DNA of 13,064 nt, taken from contig JAADIK010000102.1 of the NCBI GenBank assembly GCA_013151365.1, positions 1-13,064 of the forward strand. Reading direction: 5' to 3'. Origin of the DNA: Deltaproteobacteria bacterium. Its GTDB lineage: Bacteria > Desulfobacterota > Desulfobulbia > Desulfobulbales > Desulfobulbaceae. A program made the translations under genes and the position numbers. The notes beneath the pieces were generated by a model. That model did not search any database. It saw only the letters and a program-made list of their open reading frames with translations, and was not told where the DNA came from. Below, in pieces: positions 1-6,452 of the stretch (the stretch's first letter is position 1; every line of letters starts with the position of its first letter).

Positions 1-922
1 GAGGCTGGTTGTCGGCGTCGTGTCGCAGTTCGGTTTTTCGGCAGAACTCGACAGGGTCCTGGTGGATAATCACGTCGGCGTCGGGCCAGGTCCGCAAGAT
101 CTCTTTTTCCACCGCCTTGGCGATACCGTGGGCCTGCAGGAGAGGCATCTGGTCATCAAGTTCCAGGTGGAGCTGGATCAGCATGGTCTGCCCGGACCGC
201 CGGGTGCGGATATCATGGACCCCCTTGACCTGCGGGGGTATCCTGGCAACCCGGTCAATCTGTTCCCTGATTTCCCTGGGCAGTTCGTGGTCCATCAGCA
301 TCTGCGCCGACGTATAGCTTATTTTGCAGGCGCTGTAAAAAATATAAACCGCGATCAGGATGGCAAAAATCGGATCAAGGCCCGGCCAGCCGGTGGTGGC
401 AAGAACAAGCGCGACAATGGTGCCGATATTGGTTACCAGGTCAGTGGCGTAGTGGAGGGCGTCGGCCCGGATGGCGGTGGAGTCGGTCCGCTTGATTACC
501 CGGCGCTGGTAGAGCAGGAGCACCAGGGTAACCGCGATGGCGATTACCATCATGGTCAAGCCGGCGGTTACATCCTTGATCGGCTCCGGGTTGCGCAGTC
601 GTTCGACGGCATGAAACACCAGGAAAAAAGCGGAGCCGGCGATGAAGGAGGCCTGGGCCAGTCCGGCCAGGAATTCCGCCTTGCCGTGGCCGAAGCGGTG
701 CTCGTCATCGGCCGACTTCAGGGAATAACGAACCGCCAGCAGATTGACGGTCGAGGCGGCGGCATCCATGAGAGAGTCCACCAGCGAGGCCAGGATACTG
801 AGTGATCCGGTCATGAGCCAGGCCAGCAGTTTTCCGCAGATCAGGATAATGGCCACGGAGACCGAGGCAAAGGTCGCCCGTTTGAGCAAGACTGCGGTAT
901 GATGCCGGGAAGAAGGTATCAT
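1..922 (-). CDS. fieF: Cation diffusion facilitator, FieF/YiiP type (partial, C-terminus off left edge)
   Basis: Inner-membrane divalent metal/proton antiporter that exports Fe2+ or Zn2+. The ATG is at 922 and 307 codons are open to the window edge with no stop, so the extreme C-terminus is missing; E. coli FieF has 300 residues. The family's metal ligands are all visible at a constant +4 offset from YiiP: D49 and D53 in SLVDSLMD and H157/D161 in HYATD (transport site), D72/H75/H79 in DDEHRFGHG (second site), and H236, H252, H287 and D289 in the cytoplasmic domain (IIHQDP). About six membrane segments precede the cytoplasmic domain, which begins near residue 210. The Shine-Dalgarno is poor (GGAG about 13 bases upstream), but no other in-frame start lies upstream. 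It follows the yajC terminator, so it probably has its own promoter; a TATAAA at 997-1002 is a possible -10. Family assignment is secure; Fe versus Zn preference is not readable. Confidence 0.93.
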   Translation of the reverse strand, partial: MIPSSRHHTAVLLKRATFASVSVAIILICGKLLAWLMTGSLSILASLVDSLMDAAASTVNLLAVRYSLKSADDEHRFGHGKAEFLAGLAQASFIAGSAFFLVFHAVERLRNPEPIKDVTAGLTMMVIAIAVTLVLLLYQRRVIKRTDSTAIRADALHYATDLVTNIGTIVALVLATTGWPGLDPIFAILIAVYIFYSACKISYTSAQMLMDHELPREIREQIDRVARIPPQVKGVHDIRTRRSGQTMLIQLHLELDDQMPLLQAHGIAKAVEKEILRTWPDADVIIHQDPVEFCRKTELRHDADNQP

Positions 923-1017
923 GAGGGGAAAAACTCCGGTATAAAGGGGTACGCCCCCTGCCGTTCTCCTGATCTCTCTCCACCTGCGATTTCCTTTTTA
1001 TAAAATGGAACGTTCAA

Positions 1018-1059
1018 CGAAAAGAAAGGCCGCGGAGCTGCTGAAGCAGCCCGGCGGCC
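1018..1059 (-). terminator. Intrinsic terminator after yajC
   Basis: On the minus strand a long GC-rich hairpin (outer arms GGCCGC/GCGGCC at 1028-1033 and 1054-1059, inner arms GCTGCT/AGCAGC at 1037-1042 and 1045-1050, small internal loop between them) is followed directly by TTTCTTTT. It lies about 50 bases past the yajC stop and would end the mazG-tgt-yajC transcript before fieF. Confidence 0.8.
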
Positions 1060-1108
1060 AGTGATGATGTCTTCATGCACGATGAAGGATCTAGCAGCCT
1101 TTGAGGCT

Positions 1109-1465
1109 TCAGCCGCCGCTCGTGTTGTTCCTGGCCGGTGCGTCGGCCTGTTTTTTGGCTTCGACCGCCGACATCATGATGGCCGAGCGGCTGACCTTGA
1201 CCCTGATCCCGTCGGCGATTTCCAGGGTAACCACGGTGTCGGTCAGGCCGGTGATCCGGCCGTGAATGCCGCCGTTGGTGACGACCTCTTGTCCTTTTTT
1301 CAGGCTGTGTAAAAATTCCTGCTGCTGTCTGGCCTTTTTCTGCTGCGGCCGGATAAGCAGAAAGTAGAAGACGACAAAAATAAGAATAATGGGGATAAAG
1401 GAAGCCAGGCTACCGACGCCTCCCTGCGGCGTGGCCCCTGCTGCTGCATAGGCGATTCCAGTCAT
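1109..1465 (-). CDS. yajC: YajC, SecDF-associated preprotein translocase subunit
   Basis: Small single-pass inner-membrane protein (118 aa) that joins SecDF and YidC at the Sec translocon. A short periplasmic N-terminus is followed by a membrane helix at about residues 22-38 (FIPIILIFVVFYFLLI). The family signature RPQQKK is at 39-44 and the cytoplasmic beta-domain motif VVTNGGIHGRI is at 61-71. The Shine-Dalgarno GGAGG sits about 9 bases before the ATG. It starts 43 bases after the tgt stop and is presumably cotranscribed. The usual next genes, secD and secF, are absent: a strong terminator and fieF follow. The C-terminal tail after residue 100 is low-complexity and not conserved. Identification is secure. 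Confidence 0.96.
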   Translation of the reverse strand: MTGIAYAAAGATPQGGVGSLASFIPIILIFVVFYFLLIRPQQKKARQQQEFLHSLKKGQEVVTNGGIHGRITGLTDTVVTLEIADGIRVKVSRSAIMMSAVEAKKQADAPARNNTSGG

Positions 1466-1508
1466 GAGTATAGTCCTCCGGAAAAAATAAAATGAGTTTC
1501 AGTTGTTG

Positions 1509-2642
1509 TCAGCGAGACGAATTTTCGTCCCGCCGGGCATAAAACGCGCGTCTAAAGGCGGTAAAGCGTTGTTCTTCAATGGCGCGGCGCATGGCGGTCA
1601 TCAGGGAACAGTAATAGTGCAGATTGTGGATACTGTTGAGCTGATAGGCCAGGATCTCCCTGCTCATGAAGAGATGCCTCAGGTAGGCCCGGCTATAATT
1701 GCGGCAGGTATAGCAAGCGCATTGTTCCTCCACGGGCCGTTGATCTTCTCGATAACATGCATTTTTTATAACAAGTCTGCCCCGGGAAGTAAAGAGCATT
1801 CCGTTACGGGCGTTGCGGGTCGGCATTACACAGTCGAACATATCCACCCCCCGGTAAACTCCTTCCACCAGGTCTTCGGGGGTGCCGACTCCCATGAGAT
1901 AGACCGGATAGTCGGGGGGCAGGCAGGCGACCGTGGCCTCGATCATCTCCAGCATCTGCTCCTTCGGCTCTCCCACCGACAGGCCGCCCAGCGCGTAACC
2001 GTCAAAACCGATCTCGATCAGTTGTTCGGCGGCCTGCTGCCGGAGGTCCGGATACATGCCGCCCTGGACAATGCCGAAGAGCAGCTGGCCGTTATCCGGC
2101 TGGGCGGCCCTGGAGCGGGCGGCCCAGCGCCTGGTCAGCGCCGTGGCCTCCTCCGTTTCCGCCCGCCCGGCCGGCCACGGGATGCAGGTGTCGAGCGCCA
2201 TCATGATGTCCGCGCCCAGGGCTTCCTGGACCTGCACGGCATCTTCCGGGCTGAGAAAGAGCCGGCTGCCGTCAAGATGGGAATGGAATTCCGCTCCCTC
2301 CTCGGATATTTTGGCCAGCTTTCGCAGGCTGAAGATCTGGAAGCCCCCGGAATCGGTCAGGATGGGGCGGTTCCAGTGCATGAAGGTGTGGAGGCCGCCG
2401 AACCGTTTGATCAGTTGGTGGCCGGGCCGGATAAAGAGGTGATAGGCGTTGCCGAGGATGATCTGCGCCCCCAGTTCCTCCAGGTTTTCCGGGGTGACGG
2501 CCTTGACCGACCCCTGGGTCCCCACCGGCATGAAAACCGGGGTCTTGAAACTGCCGTGCAGGGTCGTTACTTCGCCGCAGCGGGCTCGGCACTCATCGGA
2601 ACGGTTCAGGAGGGTAAAGGGTGATGTTGTATGATGGCGCAT
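1509..2642 (-). CDS. tgt: Queuine tRNA-ribosyltransferase (tRNA-guanine transglycosylase)
   Basis: Cytoplasmic enzyme that replaces guanine-34 with preQ1 in tRNAs for Asp, Asn, His and Tyr, a step of queuosine synthesis. At 377 aa it is full length (E. coli 375). By alignment from memory with E. coli Tgt, the catalytic base is D97 (ILTDSGGF), the nucleophile is D270 (DMFDCVMPTRNARNG), and the zinc ligands are C308, C310, C313 and H339 (CACYTC...IHN). The substrate-site motif normally written DECTPYPA reads DTCIPWPA at 151-158, so the usual Glu is Thr152. The ATG at 2642 is the only reasonable start but has no Shine-Dalgarno; a pyrimidine-rich stretch lies upstream on the mRNA. It is 33 bases after the sugar-kinase stop, with a possible terminator between. 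No queA is visible; queA often neighbours tgt. Confidence 0.97.
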   Translation of the reverse strand: MRHHTTSPFTLLNRSDECRARCGEVTTLHGSFKTPVFMPVGTQGSVKAVTPENLEELGAQIILGNAYHLFIRPGHQLIKRFGGLHTFMHWNRPILTDSGGFQIFSLRKLAKISEEGAEFHSHLDGSRLFLSPEDAVQVQEALGADIMMALDTCIPWPAGRAETEEATALTRRWAARSRAAQPDNGQLLFGIVQGGMYPDLRQQAAEQLIEIGFDGYALGGLSVGEPKEQMLEMIEATVACLPPDYPVYLMGVGTPEDLVEGVYRGVDMFDCVMPTRNARNGMLFTSRGRLVIKNACYREDQRPVEEQCACYTCRNYSRAYLRHLFMSREILAYQLNSIHNLHYYCSLMTAMRRAIEEQRFTAFRRAFYARRDENSSR

Positions 2643-2648
2643 GGGTGC

Positions 2649-2695
2649 AAAAGAAAAAAGAAAAAAAGAAAAAGATTATCGGCCCGGTTCGGCCG
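2649..2695 (-). terminator. Candidate internal terminator/attenuator between the sugar kinase gene and tgt
   Basis: On the minus strand the arms CGGCC (2691-2695) and GGCCG (2680-2684) enclose a 6-base loop and overlap the stop codon of the kinase gene. They are followed within about 5 bases by a very T-rich stretch (complement of 2649-2673, interrupted only by single C residues). The stem has only 5 bp, so termination may be partial. It could lower tgt-yajC expression relative to the upstream genes, or the tract may instead serve tgt translation. Confidence 0.4.
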
Positions 2696-3773
2696 CTGCC
2701 GTGTCGTTGATAATGGACTCCAGGGTTGCGGCCTGCTGTTCGATGGATTTGGCCAGGTCAAACTGGACCAGGGCGCGTTGCAGGTTTTGTCCCTGAAAAC
2801 GGATCTTGAAATAGCGGTTGCCGTCCAGGTGATCGGTAAAAAAGCGCAGACCCAGTTCAAAGGTCATGAGCAAAACCGCGGCAATGATACGCGTTCTGTC
2901 TTCATCGGTCAACAGGAATCCGGCCGCCGGGAAATAGCCCCGCAGCCAGGATCTGAACAGTTCCGGAGCAAAAACGGTCTGGCCGCTCCGCCCGGTTTCC
3001 CCGCCGGGGTTGCAACAGGAACGTAACGCGTCACCGATATCATGGAGGAGCAGGCCGGGCATGACCGTGTCCAGGTCAATCAGGCTGACGACCCGGTCAC
3101 CGTGCCGGTCAAAGAGAAAATTCGTGACCTTGGGATCACCGTGAATCACCTGGTGGCGCAGTTGTCCCCGCGCCTCTTCCAGGACCGTGACCATGGCCCG
3201 GCGTTGGTCGATAGCGGCCCGGCAGCAAGCGATTTCCGGCCCGTCCTTACCATCTTGAGAGGCGGAAATCCGGTCGTATTGTTGCAGATAACGGCGGGTC
3301 AGGTGAAAACCGGGCAGCGTCTCGGCCAGTCGGCCGGGATCAAGGGTGCCGGCCAGGCGGTGGAAAGTTCCCAGGGTCCGCCCCAGTTCCTCGGCCTGTT
3401 TTTCGCGCCTGATGACCCGGCAGGTGCGGCTGTCCGCGATAAAGGTCATGAGCCGCCAGACGCTCCCGTCCGCCGCCCGGTAAAAGTCTCCGGTGCGGCC
3501 GGGAAAAAGAGAAACGATCCTGAATCGTTCCGGGGCGATACCGTTCCGGTCCCGTTCCTGCCGCAGGTGCTCCGTGACCAGGCGGATATTGTCCATCACC
3601 CGGACGGGATCGGGAAAGACGGCCGGATTGAGTCGCTGCAGGATTCGCCGGTCGCCGGAATGGAGGGTGACAAGAAACGTATCGTTGATATTGCCGGTGC
3701 CGAATGGTTGGATCCGGGCAATATCATGGCCGGCCGGAAAAAAGGTTGAGGCAGCCCGGAGCGCCGCTTTCAA
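2676..3773 (-). CDS. Phosphotransferase (APH/choline kinase fold), NahK-like anomeric sugar kinase
   Basis: Predicted cytoplasmic small-molecule kinase of the aminoglycoside-phosphotransferase fold, about 365 aa, close to the length of N-acetylhexosamine 1-kinase NahK. Visible features are a nucleotide-loop motif GTGNINDTF (25-33), ILQRLNPAVF (44-53), catalytic loop VIHGDPKVTNFLFD with D213 and N218, and metal-binding D233 in SLIDLDTVMPG followed by DIGDALR. The INDT, ILQR(I/L)N and IDLDTVMPG combination resembles NahK more than true aminoglycoside kinases; this comes from memory of the family, not a search. I chose the TTG at 3773 because it overlaps the mazG stop as TTGA and matches family length. 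A GTG at 3827 would add 18 Pro/Gly-rich residues read from within mazG. The substrate is unknown; N-acetylhexosamine or another hexose is a guess. A drug-resistance role is unlikely. Confidence 0.8.
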   Translation of the reverse strand: MKAALRAASTFFPAGHDIARIQPFGTGNINDTFLVTLHSGDRRILQRLNPAVFPDPVRVMDNIRLVTEHLRQERDRNGIAPERFRIVSLFPGRTGDFYRAADGSVWRLMTFIADSRTCRVIRREKQAEELGRTLGTFHRLAGTLDPGRLAETLPGFHLTRRYLQQYDRISASQDGKDGPEIACCRAAIDQRRAMVTVLEEARGQLRHQVIHGDPKVTNFLFDRHGDRVVSLIDLDTVMPGLLLHDIGDALRSCCNPGGETGRSGQTVFAPELFRSWLRGYFPAAGFLLTDEDRTRIIAAVLLMTFELGLRFFTDHLDGNRYFKIRFQGQNLQRALVQFDLAKSIEQQAATLESIINDTAAAEPGR

Positions 3774-4147
3774 GGCGTTTCCCGGCGGGGCAGGGGGGAT
3801 ACCGGTTTTTCCGCCCGTCCCCGGCACTCATCGGCCGGATATTTGCGGCGATTCATGGCCAACTTCCGTTCTGTGGCGGCGAAAAGGTCGATATGCAGCC
3901 GGTCGGCCAGCCGGACCAGGTAAATCAGCACATCGGCCAGCTCTTCGCTGACAGCTTCTTTTTTGTCAGGCGCCGGATTCAGGCTTTCCTTCTGGGATAA
4001 CCATTGAAAATGCTCAACCAGTTCGGCCACTTCGACGCTTAAGGCCATGGCCAGGTTTTTGGGGGAATGGAACTGTTCCCAGTCGCGTTCGGCGGCAAAA
4101 TCCCGGAGCGTCAGGGCAAGGTCATCAAGTGTTTTGATCGGGGTCAT
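3770..4147 (-). CDS. MazG-like nucleotide pyrophosphohydrolase (dCTP pyrophosphatase/RS21-C6 type)
   Basis: Predicted all-alpha NTP pyrophosphohydrolase of 125 aa that hydrolyses a (d)NTP to the monophosphate and PPi, a nucleotide-pool cleaning role. The single MazG domain has the two acidic metal motifs EVAE (39-42) and EELAD (E69, D72). The N-terminal FAAERDWEQFHSPKNLAMAL is typical of the dCTPP1/RS21-C6 subgroup, where Trp and His help bind the base. The tail after residue 104 is Arg/Pro-rich and probably disordered. The stop overlaps the start of the next gene by 4 bases if the TTG start there is right, suggesting translational coupling. It is the first gene of the cluster that runs to yajC; a strong hairpin separates it from degP upstream. 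No clear Shine-Dalgarno precedes the ATG. Confidence 0.9.
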   Translation of the reverse strand: MTPIKTLDDLALTLRDFAAERDWEQFHSPKNLAMALSVEVAELVEHFQWLSQKESLNPAPDKKEAVSEELADVLIYLVRLADRLHIDLFAATERKLAMNRRKYPADECRGRAEKPVSPLPRRETP

Positions 4148-4190
4148 AAAGGTGACGATAATGACGTTTTGTTGCGGTTATCCAGGCAAC

Positions 4191-4226
4191 AAAAAACGGC
4201 ACCGGGATTTTGCCGGTGCCGTTTTT
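4191..4226 (-). terminator. Intrinsic terminator after degP
   Basis: A perfect 9-bp stem (CGGCACCGG at 4197-4205, CCGGTGCCG at 4213-4221) encloses a 7-base loop. It is flanked by A6 on the left and T5 on the right, so it has a U-run in either direction. It starts 11 bases past the degP stop and mainly ends degP transcription on the minus strand; no plus-strand gene ends nearby. It also implies that mazG needs its own promoter or readthrough. Confidence 0.88.
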
Positions 4227-4236
4227 GCTTATGGAG

Positions 4237-5694
4237 CTATTGGGCGCTGAGAACCACGTATTGGCTGTATTCACCGGCCCGGATACGCAGCAGAACCTGC
4301 TTGGGGTTGGGTGAGTTTTTCACGGCCTTTTGCAGCTCTTTCAGGTTGTGTACCCGCTGCTTGTTGACCTCCTCGATGAGCTGGCCCGCCTGCAGTCCGG
4401 CCAGCGCGGCCGGGCTGGCCGGGGCAACCTCGGTAATGAGGACGCCCTGGCCCCGCTTGTAACCAAAATGCTCGGCCAGTTCCCCGGTCAGGTTTTGCAG
4501 GCTCAGGCCCATGTTTTTAAGCGGGGTGTTCTGGGTTATTTCGCCTTTGCCGAAGTTCGGCGGCTGTTCGCCGATGGTCACGGTGATATTATCCTTGTGA
4601 CCGTTCCTGATTAGTTGCAGGGTATGTTTGCTGCCGGGTGCGGCCAAGGCGATTTTATTGCGCAGCGCATTCACATTGGCAAGCGGTTCTCCGTCCAGGG
4701 CGATAATCACGTCACCCTGCTTGAGACCGGCCCGTGCCGCCGGTGATTTGTTCGTGACCTCGCTGACCAGGGCACCGGCGGCCTTTTTCAGGCCGAAGGA
4801 TTTGGCCAGCTCCTCGGTTACGTCCTGGATCACCACGCCAAGCCAGCCGCGGATGACCTTGCCGTGCTGGCGCAGCTGTTGTTCAATGGATTTCGCCATA
4901 TTGATCGGAATGGCGAAACCGATTCCCATGTAGCCGCCGCTCCGGGAAAAGATTGCCGTGTTGATGCCGATGGCCTCGCCGTGGATATTCAGCAGCGGCC
5001 CGCCCGAGTTGCCGGGATTGATTGCCGCGTCGGTCTGGATGAAGTTTTCATAATCATTGATGCCCATCCGGTCGCGGCCCTTGGCGCTGACCACGCCGAC
5101 GGTGACCGTCTGGTTCAGTTCAAAGGGGCTGCCGATGGCAATGACCCATTCTCCGACTTGCAGTTTGTCGGAATTGCCAAGGGGCAGAACCGGCAGGTCC
5201 TTGGCGTTGATTTTAATGAGCGCCACGTCCGACTCGGGGTCGGCGCCGACCACCTTGGCCTTGAATTGCCGTCCGTCGGACATGCCGACCGTGATGGTGT
5301 CGGCTTTCGCAACCACATGGTTGTTGGTCAGGATGTAGCCGTTACTGGCGATGATGAAGCCGGAACCGAACGCCTCCTGTTTAAATTGGCGCGGCTGCCG
5401 GTTATGGCGAAACTGGGGCCCGAAAAAGCGCTCAAAGAAGGGATCGTTGAACAGGCCGAACTGGTTCCGGCCGCCGGTCCCCCAGCCCTGAATAGATTTT
5501 TCAACCCGGATATGAACCACGGCCGGGCCGGCCTTTTTCACCACCGCGGCAAAGGCCTTGCCGGTACGGGCGAGCAGGGCGATATTTTCGTCGGTCCCGG
5601 CAAGCGCGGCAGTGCTGCCTGCCAGGATCGTACAACAGATAAACAGGACCACGGCAACCTGCGGACCCGGAAAGAATCGTTTTAATCTGTACAT
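4237..5694 (-). CDS. degP: Periplasmic serine protease HtrA/DegP/MucD family
   Basis: Secreted trypsin-like protease/chaperone that degrades or refolds damaged periplasmic proteins. With the ATG at 5694 it has 485 aa. An N-terminal signal peptide runs MYRLKRFFPG then a hydrophobic core, with a likely cleavage after AALA near residue 32. The catalytic triad is H126 (TNNHVVA), D156 (SDVALIKI) and S230 (NPGNSGGPL). Two PDZ domains follow, about 274-378 and 393-483, the second starting near MGLSLQNLT. A Phe/Arg/Gln-rich LA-loop-like segment lies at about 75-108. The ATG at 5694 has a GGAG about 10 bases upstream; an earlier in-frame TTG at 5715 would add 7 residues containing that Shine-Dalgarno and is less likely. 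It is a single-gene unit with its own promoter and terminator. DegP, DegQ and MucD cannot be told apart here. Confidence 0.96.
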   Translation of the reverse strand: MYRLKRFFPGPQVAVVLFICCTILAGSTAALAGTDENIALLARTGKAFAAVVKKAGPAVVHIRVEKSIQGWGTGGRNQFGLFNDPFFERFFGPQFRHNRQPRQFKQEAFGSGFIIASNGYILTNNHVVAKADTITVGMSDGRQFKAKVVGADPESDVALIKINAKDLPVLPLGNSDKLQVGEWVIAIGSPFELNQTVTVGVVSAKGRDRMGINDYENFIQTDAAINPGNSGGPLLNIHGEAIGINTAIFSRSGGYMGIGFAIPINMAKSIEQQLRQHGKVIRGWLGVVIQDVTEELAKSFGLKKAAGALVSEVTNKSPAARAGLKQGDVIIALDGEPLANVNALRNKIALAAPGSKHTLQLIRNGHKDNITVTIGEQPPNFGKGEITQNTPLKNMGLSLQNLTGELAEHFGYKRGQGVLITEVAPASPAALAGLQAGQLIEEVNKQRVHNLKELQKAVKNSPNPKQVLLRIRAGEYSQYVVLSAQ

Positions 5695-5729
5695 GAGAGT
5701 TATCTCCGATTGCAAACATCATTTTCGGT

Positions 5730-5746
5730 TGTCCGACAGCCGGACA
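5730..5746. repeat. Short perfect inverted repeat in the degP 5' leader
   Basis: TGTCCG (5730-5735) and CGGACA (5741-5746) flank a 5-base spacer, 36 bases upstream of the degP ATG and downstream of its predicted promoter. It could be a hairpin in the leader or an operator for a dimeric regulator. The adjacent stretch 5760-5779 holds CAGA/CAGG tandem-like units. Confidence 0.4.
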
Positions 5747-5800
5747 GCCCCTTAAATCTACAGACAGACAGGCAAACAATTACTTCACATATAACACGAT

Positions 5801-5829
5801 ATAATGATACCTGATGGGGGTTCCGTCAA
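5801..5829 (-). promoter_or_regulatory. Sigma70-like promoter for degP
   Basis: On the minus strand TTGACG (5824-5829, 5 of 6 to the -35 consensus), a 17-base spacer, and CATTAT (5801-5806, 4 of 6 to the -10) precede degP by about 107 bases. The resulting leader contains the inverted repeat at 5730-5746. I did not see a better heat-shock or sigmaE-type promoter by eye. Confidence 0.5.
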
Positions 5830-5884
5830 GGCTGAATATAAGAGATACGGGGAAGAATATGTAACGGGACGTGGCGGCTCCGGG

Positions 5885-5914
5885 AAAAAAGATTGCCGGA
5901 CGCAAGAGCTCCGG
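5885..5914 (-). terminator. Weak candidate terminator after pilZ
   Basis: On the minus strand CCGGA (5910-5914) and TCCGG (5896-5900) form a 5-bp stem with a 9-base loop, then CAATC and T6 (complement of 5885-5890). It lies about 55 bases beyond the pilZ stop. The short stem and the gap before the T-run make it uncertain. The rest of 5830-5968 shows no gene. Confidence 0.35.
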
Positions 5915-5968
5915 GGGCGAGACGGGCCATGGTTTTGCCGATGCGCAGGAAACGGAGGTAAATATACC

Positions 5969-6334
5969 CTATCCCAGGCCGGGATGCTTGAGGATTTCCA
6001 TGTCGACGACGTTGGCGTCAGGGGCATTGTAACGGATAATGTTCTGGAGGTGCAAAAGACTGTCCAGGTCAATGCGGTTGAACTGGAGAGCGATGGTTTC
6101 AGGCGGAGAGCGGACGACTTTTCCCTCGACCCTGATGCAGACATCGCCGGTCCCTTCGAGGATGATTTTTACCTGGCAGACGGTTCCGGGTTCCAGGTCG
6201 GCCGTAATCGGCAGCAGACAGCCGCCGACGCTGAGGTTGCTGATTTCCGTCGCGCAGTAGTGCGCATCATTGGTCTTTAGTTCCGCCTTCACCTTAAGGG
6301 GCGTACGGGTAAAACGCCGTTTTTCGTCCGTCAT
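5969..6334 (-). CDS. PilZ domain protein (predicted c-di-GMP receptor)
   Basis: A 121-aa protein consisting of one PilZ domain, predicted to bind cyclic di-GMP and relay it to a partner in motility, adhesion or polysaccharide control. The RxxxR switch is R6-R10 (RRFTR). The second motif (D/N)xSxxG is N33-S35-G38 (NLSVGG), so both binding motifs look intact. The C-terminal strand (ETIALQFNRID) and a final helix complete the domain; no output domain is attached. A Shine-Dalgarno AGGAAAG lies about 6 bases before the ATG. It has its own promoter overlapping the end of the PAP2 gene and an unusually GC-rich, foldable leader. It is monocistronic by appearance. The target pathway cannot be named from this window. 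Confidence 0.92.
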   Translation of the reverse strand: MTDEKRRFTRTPLKVKAELKTNDAHYCATEISNLSVGGCLLPITADLEPGTVCQVKIILEGTGDVCIRVEGKVVRSPPETIALQFNRIDLDSLLHLQNIIRYNAPDANVVDMEILKHPGLG

Positions 6335-6361
6335 GTCACTTTCCTATGTAATATTTGCACA

Positions 6362-6397
6362 CCAGGGGCGGCAACCTCTGGGGTTACGCGGCCCCTG
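6362..6397 (-). promoter_or_regulatory. pilZ leader with two competing stems
   Basis: In the predicted leader the segment 6363-6369 (CAGGGGC on the plus strand) can pair perfectly over 7 bp with 6391-6397 (GCCCCTG). Alternatively, 6362-6368 can pair with 6375-6381 in a 7-bp stem containing one mismatch in the minus-strand transcript. The two pairings exclude each other. I see no known riboswitch consensus, including none resembling the GEMM c-di-GMP classes, so a regulatory role is only a possibility. Confidence 0.3.
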
Positions 6398-6424
6398 CGA
6401 GCCATCACTGCCGCTCACGGATTC

Positions 6425-6452
6425 AGGATAGAATAAACAGGATTTTTGTCAA
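6425..6452 (-). promoter_or_regulatory. Sigma70-like promoter for pilZ
   Basis: On the minus strand a perfect TTGACA (-35, 6447-6452), a 16-base spacer and TATCCT (-10, 6425-6430, 4 of 6) precede pilZ by about 90 bases. The -35 overlaps the stop codon of the PAP2 gene. Confidence 0.6.

Noticed and set aside
20..805. 261-codon plus-strand open frame
   Set aside because: Antisense to the FieF gene; no recognisable domain, and the FieF metal-site residues on the other strand are all present.
1503..2624. 373-codon open frame on the plus strand
   Set aside because: It is fully antisense to tgt, whose protein is a complete, unmistakable family member. High GC keeps the antisense frame open by chance.
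3042..3749. 235-codon plus-strand frame
   Set aside because: Antisense to the sugar kinase gene, with no recognisable motif.
2676..3773. Aminoglycoside resistance kinase
   Set aside because: The APH fold is present, but the INDT, ILQRLN and IDLDTVMPG motifs and the housekeeping context fit a sugar kinase better.
6335..6430. c-di-GMP (GEMM-type) riboswitch upstream of pilZ
   Set aside because: Attractive by context, but the conserved GEMM core segments are not readable in this leader; only generic GC-rich pairing is seen.
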